A stretch of 64,000 nt of DNA from contig NZ_JAFBCA010000001.1 in NCBI RefSeq assembly GCF_016907475.1, positions 3,410,001-3,474,000 on the forward strand, written 5' to 3'. Of the stretch, positions 46,768-55,584 are shown in pieces. Source of the DNA: Nocardioides cavernae (GTDB taxonomy: Bacteria > Actinomycetota > Actinomycetes > Propionibacteriales > Nocardioidaceae). Numbering within the stretch: position 1 is the stretch's first letter; the number at the start of each line of letters is the position of its first letter. The position numbers and the translations under genes are program-made. Under the pieces are notes generated by a model that saw only the letters and a list, made by a program, of their open reading frames with translations, was not told where the DNA came from and ran no database searches.

Positions 46768-47002
46768 GGCGACCATCCCTTCTCTTGCGATTTCTGTGAC
46801 TTTGACACTTGCAGATTAGTGGAGTTGGGATGGTCGCGCAAGCTTTGCCCATGGCATAGCCACGGTCGCCCTGGTGCCGACATGGCGGATCTCCGCAACC
46901 ACCCACCGGCACGTTGGCTCCGCGGACCCACAGCGCCTCCAGATCCACAGCCCGCAACAGAGGTGCGTAGAAATGTCGTGGTCTCCCACGATCCTGTCCG
47001 CC

Positions 47003-47341
47003 ATGAGCACCCCCGCCCAACGCGCACACTGGCGCCAACGTGCCACGTGGCTCGCTCAACTGCGCCTCGATCCCGACGAGGCCGCACCTGCTGACGTCGC
47101 GGAGCAGCTCGGAGATGCGGCGCTTGCGCTCCTTGCTGAAGTGGAGCGCCCCGAGGAGGAGGTGCTCGAGGCGCGTCGCATCGGGCGTGGCTCTACGGCC
47201 ACCTGGAGCCGGGAGCTCGCATCTTCCTTGGCGACGTATCGGAGTGGCCATGGCTGCTGGGGGGACATGAGCCGTGAGCCGGGTAGCTCGTCTGGCGAGT
47301 TGCCGTGCACGACCCACGAGACGAGGCGGAGACGCCGATGA
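47003..47341 (+). CDS. Hypothetical small protein, 112 aa
   Basis: Not recognised. A helical acidic N-terminal half (HWRQRATWLAQLRLDPDEAA, EQLGDAALALLAEVERPEEE) is followed by a low-complexity Arg-rich tail. Its stop overlaps the next start (ATGA at 47338-47341), and this coupling is the main support for both genes being real. It begins a run of seven small plus-strand genes. Confidence 0.5.
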   Translation: MSTPAQRAHWRQRATWLAQLRLDPDEAAPADVAEQLGDAALALLAEVERPEEEVLEARRIGRGSTATWSRELASSLATYRSGHGCWGDMSREPGSSSGELPCTTHETRRRRR

Positions 47342-47811
47342 CCTACTACGACCACGACCACACCGCCGAGGCTGCGTTCCTCGACTACACGGCCGCGCCA
47401 ACGCCGGAGAACGCCCATGCCGCCGAGTTGACCATCGCAACGCTGCAGCGCCGATACGACGCGCTCCTGCGCAGGCTGGACGGCGAAGCCGCACCGCCGC
47501 TGACGCCGCCCCACACGCACAACGCTTGGGACACCCCGGAGGCGTGCATCGAAGGCAGCCTGACCGACCTGGCAGAAGGTTCCCTCGAGGATCGGGCTGC
47601 CACGCTCGCCCACGGGCGGGAGGCACTGCGAGCGCTCGTGCACGACGTCGACGAAGCGCGCCGGTACGCGAGGCTGCTCTTCCAACAGGTGACCTTCGGC
47701 CTGCTCGACTACGGAGCTCTCGACGTGCCGACGGACGTCGATGAGTGGCCGGAGTGGCTGACCTACTATGACGGCGAGGCGCCCGAGCGCCAGGGCCCCG
47801 CTTCGGTGTAG
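47338..47811 (+). CDS. Hypothetical protein, 157 aa
   Basis: Not recognised. Mostly helical and acidic, with helices around AAELTIATLQRRYDALLRRL and DVDEARRYARLLFQQVTFGL and an acidic C-terminal stretch (DVDEWPEWLTYYDGEAPE). The start overlaps the upstream stop. The preceding segment CGAGACGAGGCGGAGACG offers a weak ribosome binding site. Confidence 0.6.
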   Translation: MTYYDHDHTAEAAFLDYTAAPTPENAHAAELTIATLQRRYDALLRRLDGEAAPPLTPPHTHNAWDTPEACIEGSLTDLAEGSLEDRAATLAHGREALRALVHDVDEARRYARLLFQQVTFGLLDYGALDVPTDVDEWPEWLTYYDGEAPERQGPASV

Positions 47812-47980
47812 CCCTTCGCCACGTAGAACACCTGGGAGATGTCGCGCGGCTGCGCCTACCCCTCGTGCACATCTCTCACTGTGCGCCGTTTCCTTCGACT
47901 GCGTGCGCCACCACCGGCTACACCGTGGCCGCGTCAGATCACTGACCGCTCGCCCGCCGAGCCCGCACTGGAGGACCGCC

Positions 47981-48907
47981 ATGACCCGCCAGCACACCGC
48001 TCCGCTCGAACCCAGCCCGTGGCCGCCGACGGGGCCCGTGGACTTGAAGACGTTCATCCGCAACCTGGGGGCGTCTCGCGCACGGGGATCTGCGACGTCG
48101 ACGCAGTACCGCCGGACGGCCATGCTCGTCGAACGTGCCGCACCCCGGATGATCGAGGCGGCCCCGCTCGAGCCAATCGGCTTTCTCGATGCCGTGCAGC
48201 GCCGTGCCCTCGTCGGGAGGAGGAACCGGCTCGACATCAGTCTCGTCTTCCTGGCCGCGGGCACCGTGCTCGGGAACCGGCTGCTCAACGTTGAGGAGCG
48301 GCTGGCCGTACTGTGCAGCGTCCAGGACGAGCAGTTCGTGCGGGCCGCGCTCTCAGACGTCCCGGTGGTTGCGCTTCCAGACCTGCTGCCGTGGGGCGTG
48401 GCGAGTGCCACCGACGGCTGGATCGACGAAACCCGACGACGCCTCGAAGAACGCGCACTCGAAGGAGCTCCTCGGGCTTCCGGTCACTTCGTTGTCGTCG
48501 ACGGGAGTCTTCCGCCGCACGCGTCGCGGCTCGACGCGGTCGGCGTCATCAAGACGACCGCGACGGACTGGCTCATCGACGAGTCGTCCTATCCGTACCT
48601 TGGTGGCTGGCGGTCTCCGGCTCTGCTGCTGCCTCCGAGCCGCGCCGGCGACCGGGCTCGTTTGAGCTGTCTGGTTCGCCTGCGTGATGTGGAGGGGTGT
48701 CACGCGTACGACTACTCCCTGGTCCGGGTGGAGTGCTTCGAGGAGGCCGGGATCGAGACGCTAGAAGCCGTCGCGGCTCTCGCGGTGCAGGAGCGCCAGC
48801 CTCTGACCTCTGGCGACCCGCGGGCCGAGGTCCACATGCGATCGATGCGCACGACCGAGGACGTCCTGAGGACTCGCGTGCCTGTCGCGTTCCAGGTACT
48901 GCCGTGA
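47981..48907 (+). CDS. NurA-like domain protein (tentative nuclease)
   Basis: 308 residues from ATG with GGAGG eight bases upstream. The C-terminal half has an RNase H-like/NurA arrangement: VVVDGSLPPHAS (D174), LDAVGVIKTTATDWLI, SCLVRLRDVEGC and YDYSLVRVECFEE. NurA proteins keep such a DGS Asp and a late acidic residue. The N-terminal half is helical. Homology is a pattern judgement only, and no HerA-type ATPase was recognised nearby. Confidence 0.55.
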   Translation: MTRQHTAPLEPSPWPPTGPVDLKTFIRNLGASRARGSATSTQYRRTAMLVERAAPRMIEAAPLEPIGFLDAVQRRALVGRRNRLDISLVFLAAGTVLGNRLLNVEERLAVLCSVQDEQFVRAALSDVPVVALPDLLPWGVASATDGWIDETRRRLEERALEGAPRASGHFVVVDGSLPPHASRLDAVGVIKTTATDWLIDESSYPYLGGWRSPALLLPPSRAGDRARLSCLVRLRDVEGCHAYDYSLVRVECFEEAGIETLEAVAALAVQERQPLTSGDPRAEVHMRSMRTTEDVLRTRVPVAFQVLP

Positions 48908-48982
48908 CCTACCTGACCTACCTCCTGCGAAGAACTCACTGGAGACCATTGCGGACCGTTCCTCGGGCCGGACCTTCGCCTC

Positions 48983-49267
48983 ATGGAGACTCCTAGGCAC
49001 CTGCTGACCCCGGCACTACGACAGGTCGCTCTGGCGCTCGCCACGGCGAGGGACGCGGGTGCTGACCACGCCGGCCTGGTCCAGCTGCTCAGCTCTCGCA
49101 GCACGAGTGGAGTGCCTGATGACCTCATCGAGGACATCCTGTTGGCAGCCGGCCAGCTTCTTGCCGGGGTGGACCCGGACCTGCCGATGCTCGTGAGCGT
49201 GTGGGGTCGGTACCAGCCCGAGCTCATCGCCGTCCAGATCGCGATCACGCTTGAGTTCGTGATCTAG
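48983..49267 (+). CDS. Hypothetical protein, 94 aa
   Basis: Not recognised. Predominantly helical and hydrophobic-acidic (LRQVALALATARDAGADHAG, LIEDILLAAGQLLAGVDP). The ribosome binding site is weak. It is retained because codon composition and direction match the neighbouring small genes; it could be spurious. Confidence 0.45.
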   Translation: METPRHLLTPALRQVALALATARDAGADHAGLVQLLSSRSTSGVPDDLIEDILLAAGQLLAGVDPDLPMLVSVWGRYQPELIAVQIAITLEFVI

Positions 49268-49374
49268 CCGCTCTTGCGCCTGGGTGCTGCGCCACGACGG
49301 GTCTCCAGCGGCACGACATGTGTCCGCATCGCGGCCCCGTCGGGAGTCCGGATGCCACAACCCATGGAGACACC

Positions 49375-49725
49375 ATGCTCGACCTCGAACAGCAGGTCCT
49401 AGCCCTGCTCACCGGAGCCCGGGGACGACGATTCACGTGGCTTGCTCAGCAGCGTCTCGTCCTCGCCGAAACGGTCGCACAAACGGACTGCTTTGGCGTC
49501 ACGGAGGCACCCTCCCTCGACCAGCAGGTCGAACTGGTCGAGGAGACGCTGCTCAACATGGTGCCGGACCTCGACCTCGCCGCCGAGCTGGCAGCGGAGT
49601 ACGCCATCCGCGACGCAGCGCTGATCCACGGCCGGGGCGAACCGCCCGCCGGGTTCGACTGCAGCGTCTGCAGCGGCCGGTTCGGCATCCACGAACTCCT
49701 CGCGCGCATCCCCGCGTTCGAGTAG
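49375..49725 (+). CDS. Hypothetical protein with CxxC, 116 aa
   Basis: Starts at ATG with GGAGA upstream. An N-terminal helical region (LDLEQQVLALLTGARGRRFT and LDQQVELVEETLLNMVPDLD) precedes a C-terminal C-S-V-C motif (FDCSVCSGRFGIHELLARIP), possibly a minimal metal site with the nearby His. Function unknown. Confidence 0.55.
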   Translation: MLDLEQQVLALLTGARGRRFTWLAQQRLVLAETVAQTDCFGVTEAPSLDQQVELVEETLLNMVPDLDLAAELAAEYAIRDAALIHGRGEPPAGFDCSVCSGRFGIHELLARIPAFE

Positions 49726-49829
49726 TACCCAGCGGCCGGCACACCTCGTGTGCCGGCCGCTTCCGCGCACACAACCGCAAGGGCGCTCTCGGCGTCCACC
49801 CGAAAGACATCCCACGAGAGGACCGACAA

Positions 49830-50477
49830 GTGACCGCAGATCGCTCGCCGCGAGATCGACGGCGGCGCGTGGGCCTGATGCCTGCCCGAGGCACCTACCA
49901 CCGCGAGGACGGACCTGCCATCGGACGCCCCGACGGGCCCGTCTGGTGGTGCCAGCGCGGCAAGCTCCACCGCGTCGACGGTCCCGCAATCGTGGTCCCG
50001 CCCGACCCGTCGGGCATCGGTGGCTGGGAGGAGTGGTGGCTCGAGGGGAAGCGCCACCGCGAAGCTGGGGCCGGCGAACGTCGAGGGCGATCACCAGCAG
50101 TGGTGGGTCGACGGCGCGCTGCATCGAGAGGATGGCCGGCCCTTGTGTCGGACGGTTCGCGAGACGACCTCCGGTGGTACCTCCACGGGAAGCTTCACCG
50201 CGAGGACGGTCCCGCCATCGAGTACGCCGACGGCACGCTCGAGTGGCACCGGCACGACCAGCTCCACCGCTTCGACGGTCCGGCTCGCGACTACGCCGGC
50301 GGCTGGCGCAAGTGGTACGTCCATGGAATGCACATCCCGTTCCCGCACACGATGATCCTCGAGTCCCTCCTCGGGCGAACCGACTACGAGACCCTAGAGC
50401 TGGTGCTGTCCTCCTGGCGACCAGACGGACCGAACTCCAGCGCCCTGCTCGACGCGATCAGAGCAGCTCGCCTGTGA
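49830..50477 (+). CDS. Tandem HREDGPA-repeat protein with compensating frameshifts
   Basis: About 215 residues built from six repeats of a W-x3-G-x2-HRxDGPA unit (YHREDGPAI, LHRVDGPAI, KRHREAG, LHREDGPAI, LHRFDGPAR). Such units occur in MORN/YwqK-like proteins. Between about 50068 and 50136 the conserved unit reads in the next frame (GPANVEGDHQQWWVDGALHR), while the annotated frame is Arg-rich; frame returns afterwards. One extra G near 50067-50070 and one missing base near 50136 would explain it. The GTG start has GAGAGGA upstream. Confidence 0.6.
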   Translation: MTADRSPRDRRRRVGLMPARGTYHREDGPAIGRPDGPVWWCQRGKLHRVDGPAIVVPPDPSGIGGWEEWWLEGKRHREAGAGERRGRSPAVVGRRRAASRGWPALVSDGSRDDLRWYLHGKLHREDGPAIEYADGTLEWHRHDQLHRFDGPARDYAGGWRKWYVHGMHIPFPHTMILESLLGRTDYETLELVLSSWRPDGPNSSALLDAIRAARL

Positions 50478-50537
50478 CCGTGCTTCAACCCGACCTAGCG
50501 CCACCACTTCCCTACGCCCGATGACCAGCGAAGGAGC

Positions 50538-50963
50538 ATGGTGAAGATCCTGCACACCGACATGGCAAGCTTTACGGGTGCTGGCCACGGCGTGGCACGC
50601 ATCCCACCGGGGACTGCTCTCACGCCAGGCGAGACGGTCTACCTGGTCGACGACGAAGCCGACGCCGTTGAGGCGGAAGTACTGTCCGTCGCCGACAACA
50701 CGGCACAGGTCCGGATCCGCTGGGACCGCTCCCCCGTCCCCATGTTCGAGCTCGAGGTGTCACCGACGGCACGCCGGATCGGCGTCATGTACCTTCACGA
50801 CGTGTACCTTGACGCCGACCAGAACCTGGCAGTCGGCGACTCAGTGCTTGTCCGCGACGAAGGAGGCACGCTCTGGGTCGGCGAGGTGACGGGGCGGGAC
50901 GACGCCAGGCTCGGGCACAAGTACCGACTCCAGATCGGACTACCTCCGAACAGCTCCGGCTGA
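50538..50963 (+). CDS. Hypothetical protein, 141 aa
   Basis: Starts at ATG with AAGGAG directly upstream. An all-beta-looking protein with two similar halves, each with a barrel-like stretch: GETVYLVDDEADAVEAEVLS and GDSVLVRDEGGTLWVGEVTG. This suggests duplicated SH3-like/KOW-like barrels. Function unknown. Last gene of the plus-strand run. Confidence 0.6.
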   Translation: MVKILHTDMASFTGAGHGVARIPPGTALTPGETVYLVDDEADAVEAEVLSVADNTAQVRIRWDRSPVPMFELEVSPTARRIGVMYLHDVYLDADQNLAVGDSVLVRDEGGTLWVGEVTGRDDARLGHKYRLQIGLPPNSSG

Positions 50964-51039
50964 TCGGGAGACGCAGCGTCCATGAGCGTCAAGCCAAACC
51001 AGACAGCCTCACGTCGGCCAGGCGTCCCAATTCAGTTCG

Positions 51040-51294
51040 TCAGCGAGTGCTTCCTTCTGGAGGAGGTCCGGCAGGTTCTCGAAACCCGGATCGATCTCCG
51101 CGGATGTTCTCGTCGGTGTTGGACGCGGCGTTGATGCCGAGAGGGTCGTCACCGAACAGGAAGGTGGTTACGGTCGCGACGAAGTCGCGGCTCCCCGCGG
51201 TCAGTTCGACACGCTGCTGTTTCGCTGCACGCACCCGCACCTCGACCTTCCGTGGCGTCTCGACGTTGCGTCGGTCTTGTAGGTGGTACTTCAT
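51040..51294 (-). CDS. Hypothetical protein, 84 aa, coupled to the decayed DUF1016 gene
   Basis: Begins with ATG overlapping the TGA of the upstream DUF1016 remnant (ATGA). A basic beta-rich N-terminus (RKVEVRVRAAKQQRVELTAG) is followed by LFGDDPLGINAASNTDEN, reminiscent of small proteins in restriction or toxin loci that carry a DDPxGI motif. I cannot name a family. Confidence 0.45.
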   Translation of the reverse strand: MKYHLQDRRNVETPRKVEVRVRAAKQQRVELTAGSRDFVATVTTFLFGDDPLGINAASNTDENIRGDRSGFREPAGPPPEGSTR

Positions 51295-51827
51295 GACGGC
51301 ACCGTGCCCGGGGCGACCTGTTCTCGGCCATGGAGGCCGGTGCGGATGTGGTGTGCGAGGACGTCTTGCGACCAGCCGTGTTCGACCGCGCGGTTGGCAT
51401 ACCGGTCTCGAGTCGGACCGTCGTTGAGCTCATCGAGCAGCACGCGGACCTGCCCCCAGGGCAAGGCACCAGCGCCGGGTAAGGGAGCCGGAGTGCCATC
51501 GTCGTGCGGCGGGTAGGCGGCCTCGAAGCGCCGCATGGCCTCGACGTGCCTCGCGTCGATGTCCGCATGCCCGGGAACGCAGCGCTGAGGTCTGCGCCGA
51601 CGGGCTCAACCGCGGACTCGTCGCCGGTTCCACCGATCTGCTGGGACAGGAGTGCGGCCGATGGTCCAGTACAGGCGCAACATCTCGGCGTTCGCGGCCA
51701 CACGCGCTCGAAACTGTGCGGTCCGGACCTCGGCCTCCAGACCACCTAGGACGTCGGGGTGGAACCGCACGCCCTCGGCCGCCCGTCCTCGCTGTCTCGT
51801 GGGTTCACCGGCGTTCATGACAGACAT
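51291..51827 (-). pseudogene. Decayed DUF1016/YhcG-type nuclease, N-terminal part
   Basis: Three frame segments together match the DUF1016 N-terminal domain: VRFHPDVLGGLEAEVRTAQF and MLRLYWTIGR (about 51820-51660), then LLSQQIGGTGDESAVEPVGA and LSAAFPGM in a second frame, then MRRFEAAYPPHDDGTP, LPWGQVRVLLDELND and YANRAVEHGWSQDVLAHHI back in the first frame. Frameshifts fall near 51655 and 51560. The C-terminal PD-(D/E)xK domain is absent; the frame stops at 51291. Confidence 0.7.
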
Positions 51828-52085
51828 GGTGTCGGATGAGACCGACAGCAGCCCTCGACATCGAGGCCGTACTGCTCGCCCCGCTACGAGTGTTGCTCGT
51901 CGCGATGACATCGAGCAGTGGGTCCGGCAGCGACGGGGGGCCGGGGAGCGTTCATCCCGTCCTGTCAGGCGAACGCCAAGCCGAACCCGGATTGTGTAGA
52001 GCATGCGTCGCCCTGCCGTCCGGGCAAGCTAGACGGCCGACGCTTCTGCCACGGCTGAGGCAGTAGGTCGATTCCCATGGCTCCC

Positions 52086-55037
52086 TCACCCCTGAGATCC
52101 GGCGACGGTCCCGGCGACGTCCATGATGGAAGCCTTGGCCGGGTTCTTGGTCCAGAGCTCAGTCACGTACCCGGCTGGGAAGAGCGTGGCTGCCCAGATT
52201 GGGTCCTTGACCGGCACACGCCGGCAGCGACGACAGAGCACACCAACCCCGCTCGCGGCCACCTCAGGCAGGAGCGAAACGAAGTCGGCCGGCACACCGT
52301 CGTGCGGGCAGGAGATCGGACGAATTCGATTCTTCGCGGCGTCCGCGTACTCCAAGTAGCGAGGACGCTTGAAGCCAGCCTTGCGTGCTCGCGGCGTGAC
52401 GAGCTGCCGAACGTTCCACTCGGATTTGCCCAGCCGCAGGGCCAGTTCTTGGAGCGTCATCCCTTGGCTAGCCACGTCCTCGTCGTGGGTCAGGATGTCC
52501 AGGGCGCGCTGGATCCACACGGTGTCGTCGGGGACGGCCGTGTTGCCCCACGACCCGTCCGGATCGCGGTACGTCGACGCGATGCGGTCGAGATACGCCG
52601 GGGACTCCGGGATGTCGAGCAACGACTCTCCGTTGGCCACGCGCCACAGGATCGTGCGCACCAGCGGTGTCGGGTGGTCCACGGCTGCGCACTTGAGCCC
52701 GGGTGAGGTGACACCGTTATCCCGCAACCAGGGCATCAGGTAGTAGAGGTACACGGTGCGTCGAATGCATCCAACGAACTCGGCGACCTCGTCCACGTTG
52801 CGGCCCTCGCCGAAGACGTAGCGGGCAGCGCCGGCGAGCCTGCGCTTCTTCCGCCCAGTCTCGGTACGAAGGTTCCGGATCGTGCCGGACAACGGAAGCT
52901 CAACCGTCTGGCCGGACGTGACCGGAATCCGCGCAACGCACGACCAGTAGAGGTGCTCACCGTCGGGGACGAAGCGCCAGTCAGCGAAGGTTCGGTCACA
53001 GAGCTTCCCGATTCGATCGTCCGCAAGGCCATGGTTGGTCGCTGCCTTCTCAAGAGCAACAACAAGGTAGGCCAGGATGCTGACATCGCCTTCTGCGTCG
53101 TGGTCCGAGCCCAGCAGCCGGTGGTCTTCCAACTGTCGCTCGATGTCGCCGATCTCGAGCTTCAACGCAGCGACTCGCTCGGCCGCGATCGACGCCGACT
53201 TCAGGTACTCATCCCGCTTGGCGGCATCGTCAGCAGCCTCAGCGCGGGCGGCCAACCTGTTGAAGCCAGCCTCTTCGTCCTCGCTGTCCTTCTGCTCCTT
53301 CTGACGGCGCTCGAGGCGATCCCGCCAGGCGATCGTGGGGTCGTCGCCGAGGTGACGAACTGCGTTGAGGGTGACGGGCGTGTTCTCCTCGAGTAGTGCC
53401 GTCACCCGCGCATCGCAGTCGCGGGCGACGGAGGCACACAGCTCTGCCAACGATCCGGAACCGGCATCGGGCAGGTAGCCCCACCCGCCCGTGTCTTCGC
53501 TGACCGGCCGGTGCATGACGCATATGGTGTTCTTGCCGCCACGCTGGGTGCGGCCGCGCACTCCCCACGCCGTCGGCTCGCTGTCGTAGACGCTCGCAGG
53601 GTCGCCGGGCTCGGTTCGCCACGAAGCGATCGCCTGAAACACGCGGCGCAAGCCGTCTCGTCGCGGACGTCCTCCCCCGATTTCCCGAGCCGCGATGAGT
53701 TCGCGCAGGAGCCTGGCGCCGACCTGACGGCAGGTCTGGTCGTCGATTCCGAAGGACGGAACTTCGTTCCCGGCCTCGTCGACCGGCCACGGCCAGGGTT
53801 GGGAGAGCACGTAGAACGCCCCCTTGAAGTCCAGCTCGTCGCGCAGTTCGGGCTTGTAGCCGTTCACCCCCTTCGCGGTGATGCCCTTCATGTCGTTGCG
53901 GAGCCTCCTGAAGTACCGACCGGTGCGGATGTGCTCGACGCGTGACAGGTAGACGCGTGTGTCCCGGTCGAAGACATCGGCTGGGTCTTCTCCGTCGAGG
54001 TAGCGAGCGATGGCTTCCTCGGTGGGGGGCGTTGCCGGCTTGGACTTGGAGATTGCGAAGAACGGGCTGATCGCGTCGTCCCGGCTCACGGCGGTGGACG
54101 CCGATGCGTAGGTGTTGTCGGGATTCGCGTGGTCACGGCGAGCAACAAGCCCTTCCTTCTCGAAGTCAACGAGAAGGCGCCACAGGTCCTGGTAGCTGTC
54201 TCCCGCGGCATGCCGCGCGAAGAGCGCCTGCATGACGGGGATCATCGCCGCGTCACCTTCCGGGACTACGGATCCCTTTCGGCCGTCGGTGATGGGGCGG
54301 CCCCAACGATCCCGCGCCTGCCTCCACCCGCGCGTCAGGCCCTGCTCGGGCACTGCGCCGCCGCCATCGTGGAGCTTGGCGATCCGCTTGCCCGTCAGCA
54401 TCTCCTGGCGCTCCTTGTTGTCGGAGCTGGTGACCGCGCTCAGGATGTCAAGAGAAACCTTGTCGGACTTCTCGCTGAGGTCGAAAGCCTTGCCCCCGAA
54501 CGTCATGAGGATGTCGTAGTTGAGGCACTTCTCCTTGATCTGCGCCCACGACACCTCGGTGCGGCCAGCGCGCTTGAGGTCGTCGGCCCAGCGGATAGCG
54601 TCGGCCTTGCGGTAGTGGTTGAGCAGAGATGTGACGAGCCAGGTGTATCCGTTCTCCTCGGAGCCGTCATCGCGCTGGATGTGCGCCGTGACGGCGGACA
54701 GTTCGACACTGGCGAAGACGGTCTCACCCCGCCACGTGACGGCTGCGAAGGAGTTGCGGCCATCGAGCGACGGGTGGAGGTCGCAGAGGGAGATCCACGT
54801 GATGCCGTGCACAGCCCCCACTTCGGGCTGTTTCGGATCCCAGGCCGCCTCCGGGATGCGGCGAAGTTCTTGGATGTCGGGATCGGCGGCGTAGCGCGAG
54901 AAGTGGGCGCTCCGCTGACCTGCTACACCGCCCTCGCCTGCCTTGGAGTAGCGGGCGATGTCGACGTAGCGCGGCCGCAGGGCCGGCAGCTTGTCGGCCA
55001 GCGGCTTGTACACGGAGCGGTCGGTGAAGAGAGTCAT
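52086..55037 (-). CDS. Diverged large serine recombinase-like protein
   Basis: 983 residues. The central part follows the order of large serine recombinases: GGKAFDLSEKSDKVSLDILS, KERQEMLTGKRIAKLHDGGG, RWGRPITDGRKGSVVPEGDA and MQALFARHAAGDSYQDLWRL. The N-terminus offers a possible catalytic Arg-x-Ser (YVDIARYSKAG, R29 and S31) but otherwise departs from the resolvase fold. The C-terminus has helix-turn-helix-like segments and Cys pairs (ISCPHDG, VLCRRC). It may be a second mobility gene or a repurposed DNA-binding protein. Confidence 0.55.
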   Translation of the reverse strand: MTLFTDRSVYKPLADKLPALRPRYVDIARYSKAGEGGVAGQRSAHFSRYAADPDIQELRRIPEAAWDPKQPEVGAVHGITWISLCDLHPSLDGRNSFAAVTWRGETVFASVELSAVTAHIQRDDGSEENGYTWLVTSLLNHYRKADAIRWADDLKRAGRTEVSWAQIKEKCLNYDILMTFGGKAFDLSEKSDKVSLDILSAVTSSDNKERQEMLTGKRIAKLHDGGGAVPEQGLTRGWRQARDRWGRPITDGRKGSVVPEGDAAMIPVMQALFARHAAGDSYQDLWRLLVDFEKEGLVARRDHANPDNTYASASTAVSRDDAISPFFAISKSKPATPPTEEAIARYLDGEDPADVFDRDTRVYLSRVEHIRTGRYFRRLRNDMKGITAKGVNGYKPELRDELDFKGAFYVLSQPWPWPVDEAGNEVPSFGIDDQTCRQVGARLLRELIAAREIGGGRPRRDGLRRVFQAIASWRTEPGDPASVYDSEPTAWGVRGRTQRGGKNTICVMHRPVSEDTGGWGYLPDAGSGSLAELCASVARDCDARVTALLEENTPVTLNAVRHLGDDPTIAWRDRLERRQKEQKDSEDEEAGFNRLAARAEAADDAAKRDEYLKSASIAAERVAALKLEIGDIERQLEDHRLLGSDHDAEGDVSILAYLVVALEKAATNHGLADDRIGKLCDRTFADWRFVPDGEHLYWSCVARIPVTSGQTVELPLSGTIRNLRTETGRKKRRLAGAARYVFGEGRNVDEVAEFVGCIRRTVYLYYLMPWLRDNGVTSPGLKCAAVDHPTPLVRTILWRVANGESLLDIPESPAYLDRIASTYRDPDGSWGNTAVPDDTVWIQRALDILTHDEDVASQGMTLQELALRLGKSEWNVRQLVTPRARKAGFKRPRYLEYADAAKNRIRPISCPHDGVPADFVSLLPEVAASGVGVLCRRCRRVPVKDPIWAATLFPAGYVTELWTKNPAKASIMDVAGTVAGSQG

Positions 55038-55210
55038 GGGGCGTGCCTTCCGGGAAGGACTCCTCGGTGGAGTCGTCCCGAAGCACGGTGTGGACTCAGT
55101 TGCGCCACGCAATCAATTGCACAGATCTCCCGGACCTACCGGAGCGGGCCCGGCAGTTCTGCCCATGCCCGACACCTTGCACTTGCCGCGCAGGTTCGAC
55201 CTCTCCGGCC

Positions 55211-55417
55211 CTACGTGTGTGCACTCGTCTGGTCCGCGGCCGACGGCTCCTCGGCGCGGCGCACGTGGACGCGCACGGAGATGTCGACCGGCATGAGCGC
55301 GCCGATGTCGAGTTCATCGAATTCGGCGTTCGACAGCTCCGTGAGTTTCTCCAGCAACTTGCGAAAGTCTTCTAGGCGGTCATTACGGCTCGTGGCGTGG
55401 GCGGAAGTGGTGGTCAT
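55211..55417 (-). CDS. Hypothetical small protein, 68 aa
   Basis: Not recognised. Acidic helix (RNDRLEDFRKLLEKLTELSN), then a short beta-like tail (ALMPVDISVRVHVRRAEE). It precedes the recombinase-like gene on the same strand with 173 bp between, a position where small accessory genes often lie. A longer frame to 55507 exists. Confidence 0.45.
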   Translation of the reverse strand: MTTTSAHATSRNDRLEDFRKLLEKLTELSNAEFDELDIGALMPVDISVRVHVRRAEEPSAADQTSAHT

Positions 55418-55584
55418 GCTGGAGACAGTCCGCACGGCAACCGTTTCGCCACCCATCCACTTCCCCAAGGCAAGCTCGATGTAGGCGGCGAGGCGGTGGC
55501 GGCTCAAGTCGCGTGCGCTTCGTGAAGGACGCGGTCCCCGGGGTCACCTTGGCCGAGGCTGCGTCCTTACTCGCCCTCGCAGGT

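Noticed and set aside
46777..51039. CRISPR array or tRNA cluster searched for in the accessory region
   Set aside because: No regularly spaced direct repeats and no tRNA-like cloverleaf were seen here or elsewhere in the window.
54129..55484. 450-codon plus-strand frame over the serine recombinase-like gene
   Set aside because: No recognisable domain; the minus strand has the recombinase core.
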